Position numbers and translations under genes: made by a program | The notes under the pieces: model-generated | What the model was told of the DNA's origin: nothing | The model's input: only the letters and a program-made list of their open reading frames with translations | The model's database searches: none | From: Bacteroidales bacterium | GTDB taxonomy: Bacteria; Bacteroidota; Bacteroidia; Bacteroidales; GCA-2711565 | Assembly (NCBI GenBank): GCA_029938505.1 | Contig: JAOZUV010000170.1 | Coordinates: forward strand, 1 to 5,293 | Direction of reading: 5' to 3' | DNA: 5,293 bases | Shown here: in pieces, positions 1 through 5,293 of the stretch | Position numbering within the stretch: the stretch's first letter is position 1 | How the letters are laid out: each line of letters begins with the position of its first letter

Positions 1-347
1 AAATAGGGCCTTTTTCTTTAAACGCTTTGTCTAAAACCGACTCATATTGCTCAGTATTTCTAGCAACAAATACGGGAACTCCAAACATAGAATTACTTGA
101 TATAGTATCCGTATTTTGTAAAGTAGTTCCGTATCTATTAAATCCTTTCCGCTCTTACTTGATACGGATGAGAGCTAACTCAGCATCATTCAATACCACA
201 AATACAATTTTAAGATTTAGGTGTTTAACAAATAGTTTTGTTTTTTATCTGATAAGCTCAATTACTAAATCCTGAATACCCGACCACATAGAAGTAATTC
301 CCAAACTCTTTTAAAGTAAGAACCATCTATTGAGCAACTGTTGCCAT
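1..347 (-). pseudogene. Broken thiamine-diphosphate enzyme (acetolactate synthase/pyruvate oxidase-like), middle deleted, cut by window edge
   Basis: Two frames on the minus strand together read as the two ends of a ThDP-dependent enzyme. From ATG at 347 the frame gives MATVAQ, a TAG at 329-327, then MVLTLKEFG and a G-Y-S-G-F-S-N stretch ending at TGA 260-258. This matches the start of the family's N-terminal domain (usually VAxxxVxTLxxxGVxxVFGxxG). From about 238, in another frame, comes the tail: IVFVVLNDAEL with the metal-binding Asn-Asp at 190-185, LIRIK, a TAA at 157-155, ERKGFNRYG, then FGVPVFVARNTEQYE and KEKGPI at the edge. This matches the end of the ThDP-binding domain, where TAA replaces an expected Gln. 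The central part, including the GDG motif, is absent; from the usual length of about 550 residues I infer roughly 350-400 are missing. Three different stops plus a frame change mean it is dead. The exact substrate cannot be told from what remains. Confidence 0.8.
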
Positions 348-370
348 AAAATCACGATTTTAAACGGAAA

Positions 371-398
371 TAAAATTACGAAAAACATTGAAATTCAA
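371..398 (-). promoter_or_regulatory. Candidate Bacteroidota promoter of the broken ThDP enzyme gene
   Basis: Reading the minus strand, TTG at 398-396 is followed after 17 bases by TAATTTTA at 378-371. This fits the phylum's -33 TTG and -7 TAnnTTTG elements except for the last base. Transcription would begin near 365, leaving a leader of about 18-20 bases before ATG 347. The promoter appears better preserved than the gene it served. The evidence is motif matching only, and AT-rich DNA gives such matches by chance. Confidence 0.35.
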
Positions 399-400
399 TG
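386..400. promoter_or_regulatory. 15-base palindrome, possible operator
   Basis: CATTGAAATTCAATG is a perfect inverted repeat with 7-base arms around one central base. It covers the proposed -33 TTG (398-396) and part of the spacer of the minus-strand promoter, where a dimeric repressor would typically bind. No regulator gene lies in the window. The operator role is inferred from symmetry and position. Confidence 0.35.
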
Positions 401-433
401 ATAAGATTTACTATCTATACTTACTTTCCGTTT

Positions 434-575
434 TTAATAATTAGTTACACAAAGCTTTTCAGTAATAAAATGTGAAGTGTATTCCTGGAATCGTTCTTAG
501 TAAATTGCAGCTTTGATTAATTCAATATCACAAATCACATAATTAACTTCAGAAAGCAATTTACTCACCAAGCCC
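434..575 (-). pseudogene. Probable decayed C-terminal gene fragment, family unknown
   Basis: The minus-strand frame ending at TAA 436-434 reads protein-like: LVSKLLSEVNYVICDIELIK, then AAIY, a TAA at 499-497, then ERFQEYTSHFITEKL and a short end. The alternation of hydrophobic and charged residues resembles a real alpha/beta protein rather than random AT-rich translation. The in-frame stop again falls where Gln or Lys would fit. No start codon can be assigned, since upstream the frame runs into the 3' end of the hydrolase gene. I do not recognise the family. It may be the end of a gene whose front was lost, or chance. Confidence 0.3.
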
Positions 576-1595
576 TTATTTAAGAATTTTACGAACACTT
601 ATCCCTAAAGACGTTTCGATTTTTAGGAAATATATATTGTCATGGTATGGAAGCATATTAATTTCCAACTCATTATTATTTATCATTTCATCAGAGGAGA
701 AAATTACGTGGGAAAAAATATCAAATAGAGTAATCTTAGCTCTACTCACAGATTTCTCAAAACGTATGTACAAAGATGTCACGACTGGATTTGGAAAAAG
801 TTTGATTTCGTGATCACTTGTATTATTGGATTCGATACCAGTATAATCTGTTAAATTCCAAAGCTCCATATTGTTGAGCACTGTATTTGAAGCAACTTCT
901 TGTAAAAACAGAGCTGTATTTTCAGTCAAACTACCCATATATTCATTACCAACAACACTTTCAGTGAAAATAGTTGAAAAATATACGCAGGCCTCTAAAT
1001 AAGACCCATAATAAGAAGGGTGTCCTAAATCGGGGTTATATAATTCCAAAGTCGGTCTTTCTTCAACAACAGTTTTCCATGCACTTCCAATAGGTGAAAC
1101 CAAAAAATTATATTTATCAGCTAAAATCACGGTTCCCTCAATAATCATGTCCTGAAATTCTCCATAAGGATAATGTATACCATTAAAATACACACCATTT
1201 TTCATAGCCCAGTCCATAAAAAATATAATTTTTGTATGAAGATTATTTGCAAGTATTATTTGCTTGAATTCATTGATGGGAGGTTCAATATAATAATGAT
1301 ATTCGGGAAAAGCTATATGATAATGTGATCCTTGTAATATTACATAATCCCATTGGCATTCATTTATCTTATTTCTGGTTTCTTGAAATTCAAGATGCTC
1401 CTCTAGCGAAGTCCCAGATCTGAGTTGCCTCCCAATAAAAACATCTTTACCGGCTGACCTTGCCATCTCCTCAAACATTTTGGGCATATTATTAAAAGAA
1501 GTAAGGCTATTCCCAATAAACAAAATCTTTTGCTCCTGCGAAAAACCTATAAAATGAGAAAAAATAATGATGAAAATAAATAATGATTTTTTCAT
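576..1595 (-). CDS. Secreted SGNH-type hydrolase (DUF4886-like) with T9SS type A sorting domain
   Basis: The 339-residue product starts MKKSLFIFIIIFSHFIGFSQ, a Sec signal peptide with cleavage expected near residue 20. A hydrolase domain follows directly. ILFIGNSLT (25-32) is SGNH block I with nucleophile Ser30. RSGTSLEEH (59-67) supplies the block II glycine. VILQGSHYH (85-93) sits where block III lies. DLGHPS (189-194) gives the catalytic Asp189-x-x-His192, and GSYLEACVYFSTIF follows as in DUF4886 proteins. Residues 265-339 are a type IX sorting domain: LFPNPV (266-271), a FDIFSHVIF strand pair and a terminal VRKILK. I infer a secreted or surface-attached esterase, perhaps acting on acetylated glycans; the substrate is unknown. 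The family's usual Gly in the sorting domain's beta turn is replaced here (FDIFSH). The gene stands alone, with decayed genes on both sides. The ATG at 1595 is chosen because the signal peptide starts right there. Confidence 0.85.
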   Translation of the reverse strand: MKKSLFIFIIIFSHFIGFSQEQKILFIGNSLTSFNNMPKMFEEMARSAGKDVFIGRQLRSGTSLEEHLEFQETRNKINECQWDYVILQGSHYHIAFPEYHYYIEPPINEFKQIILANNLHTKIIFFMDWAMKNGVYFNGIHYPYGEFQDMIIEGTVILADKYNFLVSPIGSAWKTVVEERPTLELYNPDLGHPSYYGSYLEACVYFSTIFTESVVGNEYMGSLTENTALFLQEVASNTVLNNMELWNLTDYTGIESNNTSDHEIKLFPNPVVTSLYIRFEKSVSRAKITLFDIFSHVIFSSDEMINNNELEINMLPYHDNIYFLKIETSLGISVRKILK

Positions 1596-1780
1596 GATTT
1601 AAATGTTGAACTCATTCGAAAAAACTAACTAATTCAATCTTTTTTTAATGTATTGTTGTATATGAGATTTTCTTAAATACATAAACCCTATAAATTATAA
1701 TAAATCGGTTAATCCCAATTTCATTTTTTTTTAATTTTACGCTGAGTCCTATAAAAAATTTGAAGATTTATTTTATTCAT

Positions 1781-2128
1781 ATGAATACTATTGTCAACGA
1801 TAAGGATGTAAAGCAGCTTTTGAAGATGGATGATGTTTTCGTTTCCATCCATAAAAGCTATAGGGAAAATGAGTTTGGATGAAAGCAGAAAACAACTCAC
1901 TTCCCTAAAAGGAATTGGTGATTGGACCGTCGACATTTACCACCTATTCTGCCTACAGTAAAAGACATTTTTCCTATAGGAGATATTGCGATAGTAAACA
2001 CCATCAAAAAGTTGACTGAAGCAAAAACCAGAGAAAAAATTCTAGCCCTCTCCAAAAATTGGAAACCATTACGCTCACTTGCCACTTATTTTTTATGGCA
2101 TTATTATCTGAGCGTAAAAAGGAAATAA
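1781..2128 (+). pseudogene. Broken DNA-3-methyladenine glycosylase II (AlkA-type HhH-GPD), middle deleted and frameshifted
   Basis: Three segments on the plus strand rebuild the ends of a base-excision glycosylase that removes alkylated purines. ATG 1781 opens MNTIVNDKDVKQLL, KMDDVFVSIHKSY, matching the family's N-terminus, and closes at TGA 1880-1882. A second frame from about 1860 gives GKMSLDESRKQLTSLKGIGD and then WTVDIYHLFCLQ: the helix-hairpin-helix (KGIGDWT, 1908-1928) and the helix after it. It stops at TAA 1959-1961. The first frame then resumes from about 1961 with KDIFPIGDIAIVNTIKKL, where Asp codon 1982-1984 is the expected catalytic Asp, and ends LATYFLWHYYLSVKRK with TAA 2126-2128. 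The family is usually about 200-210 residues. The stretch between the IHKSY region and the helix before the hairpin, with the ILEQQVS helices, is missing, roughly 90 residues. The 1959 frame change fits loss of two bases after CAGT. ATG 1922 is not a real start. Confidence 0.88.
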
Positions 2129-2288
2129 ACAAAACTATAGAAAAAGTTGTATCCGATTCAAAAAATTGGATCAAATACCTTTTGATTTAATTGGAGAACT
2201 TGCCACTAAAATGAGTTCTGAAGAATGGATTAATATCTACAAAAAAAGCCTGAAATTAAGATTTCAGGCTTTTTTATTTATCTTATAA
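2125..2288 (+). pseudogene. Possible small dead gene downstream of the glycosylase remnant, start lost and one A deleted
   Basis: Reading from 2125 gives (I)NKTIEKVVSDSK; a shift of one base in the six-A run at 2160-2165 then gives KLDQIPFDLIGELATKMSSE and EWINIYKKSLK. Both halves look like ordinary small-protein sequence, and adding one A joins them. The codon at 2125-2127 is ATA. If it had been ATG, the glycosylase stop would read TGA and the two genes would share a classic ATGA overlap, so one G-to-A change would keep that stop but destroy this start. After KSLK the frame runs through the terminator to TAA 2286-2288, so the original stop is probably lost or the end replaced. I do not recognise the family. 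The reconstruction is inference. Confidence 0.4.
2242..2275. terminator. Strong bidirectional intrinsic terminator
   Basis: Arms 2242-2256 and 2261-2275 pair perfectly over 15 bases around the 4-base loop TAAG. The core is AGCCTGAAAT / ATTTCAGGCT, flanked by an A-run on the left and a T-run on the right. In RNA of either strand the hairpin is followed by a U-run, so it can end plus-strand transcription from the glycosylase remnant and minus-strand transcription of the permease gene, whose stop is at 2297. Confidence 0.9.
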
Positions 2289-2296
2289 ACACTTAA

Positions 2297-4672
2297 TTAT
2301 TCATACCGAATTGCATCCACAGGGTTTTTATTAGCAGCATTATAAACATTACCACCAATAGTTACAATTGAAACTACCAAGGTTATAATTGTTGGAATAA
2401 TAAAGGTACTGATAGTAGCACTTTGATAAATCTCATAAATACTTCCCAGTAACATTTCGGCTAAATAATAACCCAATACCGAACCTAATATCGATGAAAT
2501 GATAATAATAATCATAAACTCACGATTCAGCAATCTTACAATTTGAAAAACAGGGGCACCCAATACTTTTCGGATTCCAATTTCTTTGGTTCGTTTAATT
2601 ACTTTTAATGAAACCAGTGTATAGAGTCCTACAAGCGATAAGATCACAGAAACTATGGCTAAAAACAGAAAGATATTAATAATATTTTTGTTTACACTTA
2701 TTGCCTCAGCTAATCTTTCTTGTTGTAAATATCCAGGATAAACAGCATTGGGGATTAGTTTTTCCCATTCTAGGCGCATATAATTATTGAGCTGTTCTAA
2801 ATTCTTTTCCTCTCCTTGAACAACCAAAATCCGCATGCGTTCCTTCACTCCTAATTTTAACATGGTAGGACTGATATCTACCCAATATCCAAAAGGATAA
2901 AAATCCTTAACAACACCAATTACAGTTAATTCAGTGGTGTCATTTTCTCTTAGTTTTTGACCAATAGCTTTTTCCCAACCATAGGTTTCCACAAATTTTT
3001 CATTAACAATTATTGCCTTTTCACGTTCCGATTCTTTAAAATCTTGATCAAAATATCGTCCATCTTTTAGCTCAAAACCCATGGTTTCAAAATACCCTCT
3101 TCCAATATCAAAACCTCTTACTTCATGCTCCTCAGTTTCTCCCCATTTAAGAGTACGATTGTAATTTGACCAACTGATATGCTCTTCTGACCAACCAATA
3201 CTTTCAATCAATGGGTTTTGTATAATCGTATTTCTGAACAATTCCAAGGTTGGATTGTTATCAAAAGGAACTGCAATCAAATTATCTTTATCGTAACCCA
3301 TCGAAAGATTTTCCTGAAATTTTGCATTCTGCGTAAATATTACAGCCGAAATTATCCCTGTTACAGCTAATATAAATTGAAGAACTAATAATATTTTTGA
3401 AAGCATCCCAGCTCCACTATGTTTTACATCTCCTTTTAAAATATTAATTGGATTGAATTTACTTACATAAAAAGCAGGATAAGAACCGGCAGCCAGTCCT
3501 GTTACGATTAATAAAACAAAAAGAAATAGCCATAATTCACCACCACCAAAAAAATCTATCTGTAAAGTATATTCCCACATTTTACTCCATTCATCAATTA
3601 AATAACTTCCAATTAGTAAGGAAATTAATAAGGCAAAAAAACATAATAAAATATTTTCGCCTAAAAACTGAATAATAGTATGTCTTCGCAATCCTCCCAT
3701 TACTTTACGCAAGCCAATTTCTTTTAAACGGCGACTAGAAATAGCCAAGGCTGTATTTGTAAAATTTAAACAGGCCAATAATAAAATTAGAATCGCCATA
3801 ATTGTAGGAGCTACTAAAGCTGCCGGATGAAGCCCTTGTTGAAACCAATAATTCCAAGTATCACGACCAGTATTGGGGATATCTTTTAATTTTTCGAGAT
3901 AAAATCGTCCAATTTGAAAATCTTCTCTAGCTTCATTTTGGATAGGAATGAATTTCGCTAACTGATTTTCAATAGTCTGAACATTATTTTTGTCTGGGAT
4001 AATTAAAAACGTACCCGCAATCCATGATCGCCAATTAAATTCATCTATTTCGTTTATTTCAATATAATTATTGATATTGGTCAGAATACTGATTTGGAAA
4101 GTAGTGTTCTCTGGCAAGTCTTTTAAAATAGCACTTACTATATAACTTCTTTCTTTTCCATCATTCAAAAATATTCTAAGCATCTCCCCCATTGGGTCTA
4201 CATCTCCAAAACAAATTTTGGCAAACTCTTCTGTGATGAGTATATTTCCCTCATCTTTTATAGAATTAACATCGCCCTTTATGGCTTCATAATCAAAAAT
4301 GTTGAAAATATTAGAGTCTCCAAAACCAACTGTTTTATTAAAGATTTTCTCCCCATATCGTATAGCCATTCCATTGCGATGAACTCGAGTAATTTCTTCT
4401 ACACCAGCCATAGATTCACCAATGGAAGGTCTAAGCGAAATTGGGTTCATTCCATAGGCCTGATTACGACCATTGGTTTCTTTTGTAAATCCAACTTTAT
4501 AAATTTGATCTTTTTTCGATAATATACTATCAAAATCATTATTCCAACGATAATTATAATAAGCAACAATACAACTGGCCAGAGCAATCCCCAAACCAAT
4601 AACATTAACTATTACAAAGAATTTATTTTTGAGGAAATTCCGTATAGTAACTTGCAAAAAGTTTTTAATCAT
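2297..4672 (-). CDS. MacB/FtsX-type ABC transporter permease, 8 membrane helices
   Basis: The 791-residue inner-membrane protein has the duplicated MacB/FtsX layout of Bacteroidota. Visible membrane segments lie near 18-40, 285-308, 338-358, 380-403, 426-447, 664-686, 718-742 and 755-776. A periplasmic core-type domain fills about 45-280 and a second about 450-660. Each FtsX half carries the coupling-helix motif that touches the ATPase: RRLKEIGLRKVMGG (314-327) and KRTKEIGIRKVLGA (693-706). Both halves end with a conserved tail, NPINILKG (407-414) and NPVDAIRYE (783-791). Length and ends are normal, so the gene appears intact. Related MacB proteins use ATP to drive periplasmic conformational change in export or signalling rather than carrying a substrate through the membrane; the cargo here is unknown. 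No ATPase or membrane-fusion gene is adjacent. The terminator beyond its stop and the divergent gene upstream suggest a single-gene transcript. ATG 4672 is chosen because the family starts with the amphipathic helix seen here (MIKNFLQVTIRNFLKNK). Confidence 0.93.
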   Translation of the reverse strand: MIKNFLQVTIRNFLKNKFFVIVNVIGLGIALASCIVAYYNYRWNNDFDSILSKKDQIYKVGFTKETNGRNQAYGMNPISLRPSIGESMAGVEEITRVHRNGMAIRYGEKIFNKTVGFGDSNIFNIFDYEAIKGDVNSIKDEGNILITEEFAKICFGDVDPMGEMLRIFLNDGKERSYIVSAILKDLPENTTFQISILTNINNYIEINEIDEFNWRSWIAGTFLIIPDKNNVQTIENQLAKFIPIQNEAREDFQIGRFYLEKLKDIPNTGRDTWNYWFQQGLHPAALVAPTIMAILILLLACLNFTNTALAISSRRLKEIGLRKVMGGLRRHTIIQFLGENILLCFFALLISLLIGSYLIDEWSKMWEYTLQIDFFGGGELWLFLFVLLIVTGLAAGSYPAFYVSKFNPINILKGDVKHSGAGMLSKILLVLQFILAVTGIISAVIFTQNAKFQENLSMGYDKDNLIAVPFDNNPTLELFRNTIIQNPLIESIGWSEEHISWSNYNRTLKWGETEEHEVRGFDIGRGYFETMGFELKDGRYFDQDFKESEREKAIIVNEKFVETYGWEKAIGQKLRENDTTELTVIGVVKDFYPFGYWVDISPTMLKLGVKERMRILVVQGEEKNLEQLNNYMRLEWEKLIPNAVYPGYLQQERLAEAISVNKNIINIFLFLAIVSVILSLVGLYTLVSLKVIKRTKEIGIRKVLGAPVFQIVRLLNREFMIIIIISSILGSVLGYYLAEMLLGSIYEIYQSATISTFIIPTIITLVVSIVTIGGNVYNAANKNPVDAIRYE

Positions 4673-4683
4673 GAGATCTATTA

Positions 4684-4699
4684 TTATTTTATAAAATAA
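4684..4699. repeat. 16-base AT-only palindrome before the permease start
   Basis: TTATTTTATAAAATAA is its own reverse complement. It lies 12-27 bases upstream of the permease ATG, overlapping its likely leader or promoter -7 region. It could be an operator, but an all-A/T palindrome is not very surprising in DNA of this composition. Confidence 0.3.
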
Positions 4700-4868
4700 G
4701 CATTAATTAAAGCAACTTCTCAATTATACTCATATAGACGTTAGAGAGCTCCAAAGGTTACAAGTAATTTTTTTATCACTCAATGATTATATCTCTTGAT
4801 CAGCTTCAATCTTTAATAAATCTAAAACATAGCTTCTCTATTATTGATTTGGCTTTTATAAGATTCCG

Positions 4869-4900
4869 TTTCACCTTCAATAAAAATAAGCGTATTTTTG
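4869..4900 (+). promoter_or_regulatory. Candidate Bacteroidota promoter for the PEP-binding protein gene
   Basis: TATTTTTG at 4893-4900 matches the -7 consensus TAnnTTTG at every fixed base. TTTC at 4869-4872 lies about 20 bases upstream and is an imperfect -33 TTTG. The start ATG is 22 bases after the -7 element, giving a short leader. A short A/T-rich leader without a GGAGG ribosome site, as here, is usual in the phylum. Support is motif matching only. Confidence 0.45.
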
Positions 4901-4922
4901 TTAAGTATAAATTTTATATAAT

Positions 4923-5293
4923 ATGACAGAATACTCAGCAAATGTAAATGCACGTAAATTTTATTTTAACGACCGATCATTTAATCAGTTGATGAAAAAG
5001 CGAATTTATCATGTTTTGCTGATTGCTAGTGCCTACGACACTTTTATACTGGAAGATGACGGCCGGATTGATGAGCAGATTTTTAACGAATACGTAAGTT
5101 TGAACTTACGCTATCCCCCACAATTTATTCAGGCTGCTTCTCAGGAAAAAGCGTTGGAAATATTGGAAGATGAAAACATCGACCTTATTATCACAATGTT
5201 AAGTGCTGAGGAACGTGATACTTTTACTTTAGCTTCAAACATAAAAGCCAAATATGCAGATATCCCTATTGTAGTTTTAACGCCATTCTCTCT
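4923..5293 (+). CDS. PEP/pyruvate-binding (pyruvate phosphate dikinase-like) protein, N-terminal degenerate receiver domain; 3' end outside window
   Basis: The first 123 codons are present. A leader of about 27 residues precedes an alpha/beta receiver-like domain: RIYHVLLIASAYD (27-39), FILEDDGRIDEQIFNEYVSL (41-60), NLRYPPQF (61-68), ENIDLIITMLSAEERD (84-99) and IPIVVLTPFS (114-123). I recognise this pattern from memory as the start of large Bacteroidota proteins annotated as PEP/pyruvate-binding or pyruvate phosphate dikinase-like. In them such receiver-like segments precede an ATP-grasp PPDK N-terminal domain. The phosphorylation Asp expected after the DLIIT strand is Met92 here, and the acidic pair of the first strand is replaced by Ser-Ala, so phosphotransfer in this domain is unlikely. 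Catalytic parts lie beyond the edge, so the full product is inferred. ATG 4923 fits the N-terminal position of the domain and the promoter spacing. Confidence 0.7.
   Translation, partial: MTEYSANVNARKFYFNDRSFNQLMKKRIYHVLLIASAYDTFILEDDGRIDEQIFNEYVSLNLRYPPQFIQAASQEKALEILEDENIDLIITMLSAEERDTFTLASNIKAKYADIPIVVLTPFS

Larger units (their letters stand above)
362..433. repeat. Spaced inverted repeat AAACGGAAA / TTTCCGTTT
   Basis: AAACGGAAA at 362-370 is mirrored by TTTCCGTTT at 425-433, a 9-base perfect match 54 bases apart. The pair encloses the candidate promoter and the CATTGAA palindrome. One arm sits directly after the -7 element and the other upstream of the -33. The arms could be sites for a DNA-looping regulator. 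They could also be the relict ends of a lost element, but no transposase or target duplication is visible. Confidence 0.4.
4673..4922. other. Divergent intergenic spacer
   Basis: These 250 bases separate the permease start (minus) from the PEP-binding protein start (plus), so they should carry both promoters. I see no open frame with protein-like content and no RNA gene. The recognisable items are a 16-base AT-only palindrome near the permease start and one promoter-like element near the plus-strand gene, both listed separately. Confidence 0.6.

Noticed and set aside
27..275. Open plus-strand frame of about 82 codons
   Set aside because: It lies antisense to the ThDP enzyme remnant, and its translation has no family features, whereas the minus strand reads as recognisable protein.
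362..433. CRISPR array or insertion sequence ends
   Set aside because: There are only two arms in opposite orientation, no repeated spacers, no transposase and no flanking target duplication.
1950..1970. Programmed frameshift in the glycosylase gene
   Set aside because: There is no convincing slippery site with a stimulator, and the gene has also lost its central region, so a working product is not expected.
1721..2085. Two open minus-strand frames (1721-1936 and 1897-2085)
   Set aside because: Both are antisense to the glycosylase remnant, which explains the same bases far better; neither has motifs or a plausible start context.
1..2288. Stop-codon recoding or an altered genetic code explaining the in-frame stops
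   Set aside because: TAA, TAG and TGA all interrupt the remnants, frames also shift and middles are missing, while the intact genes have no internal stops.
2241..2288. Coding use of the terminator region (KSLK and onward)
   Set aside because: The frame is open through the hairpin only by chance of its A/T content; the perfect 15-base stem with A and T runs is best explained as a terminator.

Overview
The window is AT-rich DNA that looks like a member of the Bacteroidota. Three things point there: a secreted protein with a type IX secretion C-terminal sorting domain, an 8-helix MacB/FtsX permease of about 790 residues of the kind common in that phylum, and the start of a PEP/pyruvate-binding protein whose N-terminus resembles Bacteroidales proteins. 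Candidate promoters also fit the phylum's TTG / TAnnTTTG pattern. A finer placement (Bacteroidales/Marinilabiliales-like) is only a guess.

Layout. Positions 1-347 (minus) hold a broken thiamine-diphosphate enzyme gene of the acetolactate synthase/pyruvate oxidase type. Its head and tail remain, its middle is gone, and it has several stops. An operator-like palindrome and nested inverted repeats lie upstream (362-433). Positions 434-575 (minus) read like the decayed tail of another, unrecognised protein. An intact secreted SGNH/DUF4886-type hydrolase with a T9SS tail fills 576-1595 (minus). Positions 1781-2128 (plus) hold a broken DNA-3-methyladenine glycosylase gene, again head and tail without the middle. 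It runs directly into what looks like a small dead gene (2125-2288) that may once have overlapped it by ATGA. A strong symmetrical terminator (2242-2275) separates these remains from the intact FtsX-type permease gene (2297-4672, minus). A divergent spacer of 250 bases follows. The last gene (4923 to the right edge, plus) is cut by the window and begins with a degenerate receiver-like domain.

How the genes work together. I see no coherent pathway or new system here. The intact genes each look like single transcription units: secreted hydrolase, orphan permease, PEP-binding protein. The notable feature is gene decay. Two unrelated housekeeping-type genes, and probably two further small ones, were reduced to end fragments on either side of one intact secreted hydrolase gene, and no insertion sequence is visible to explain it.
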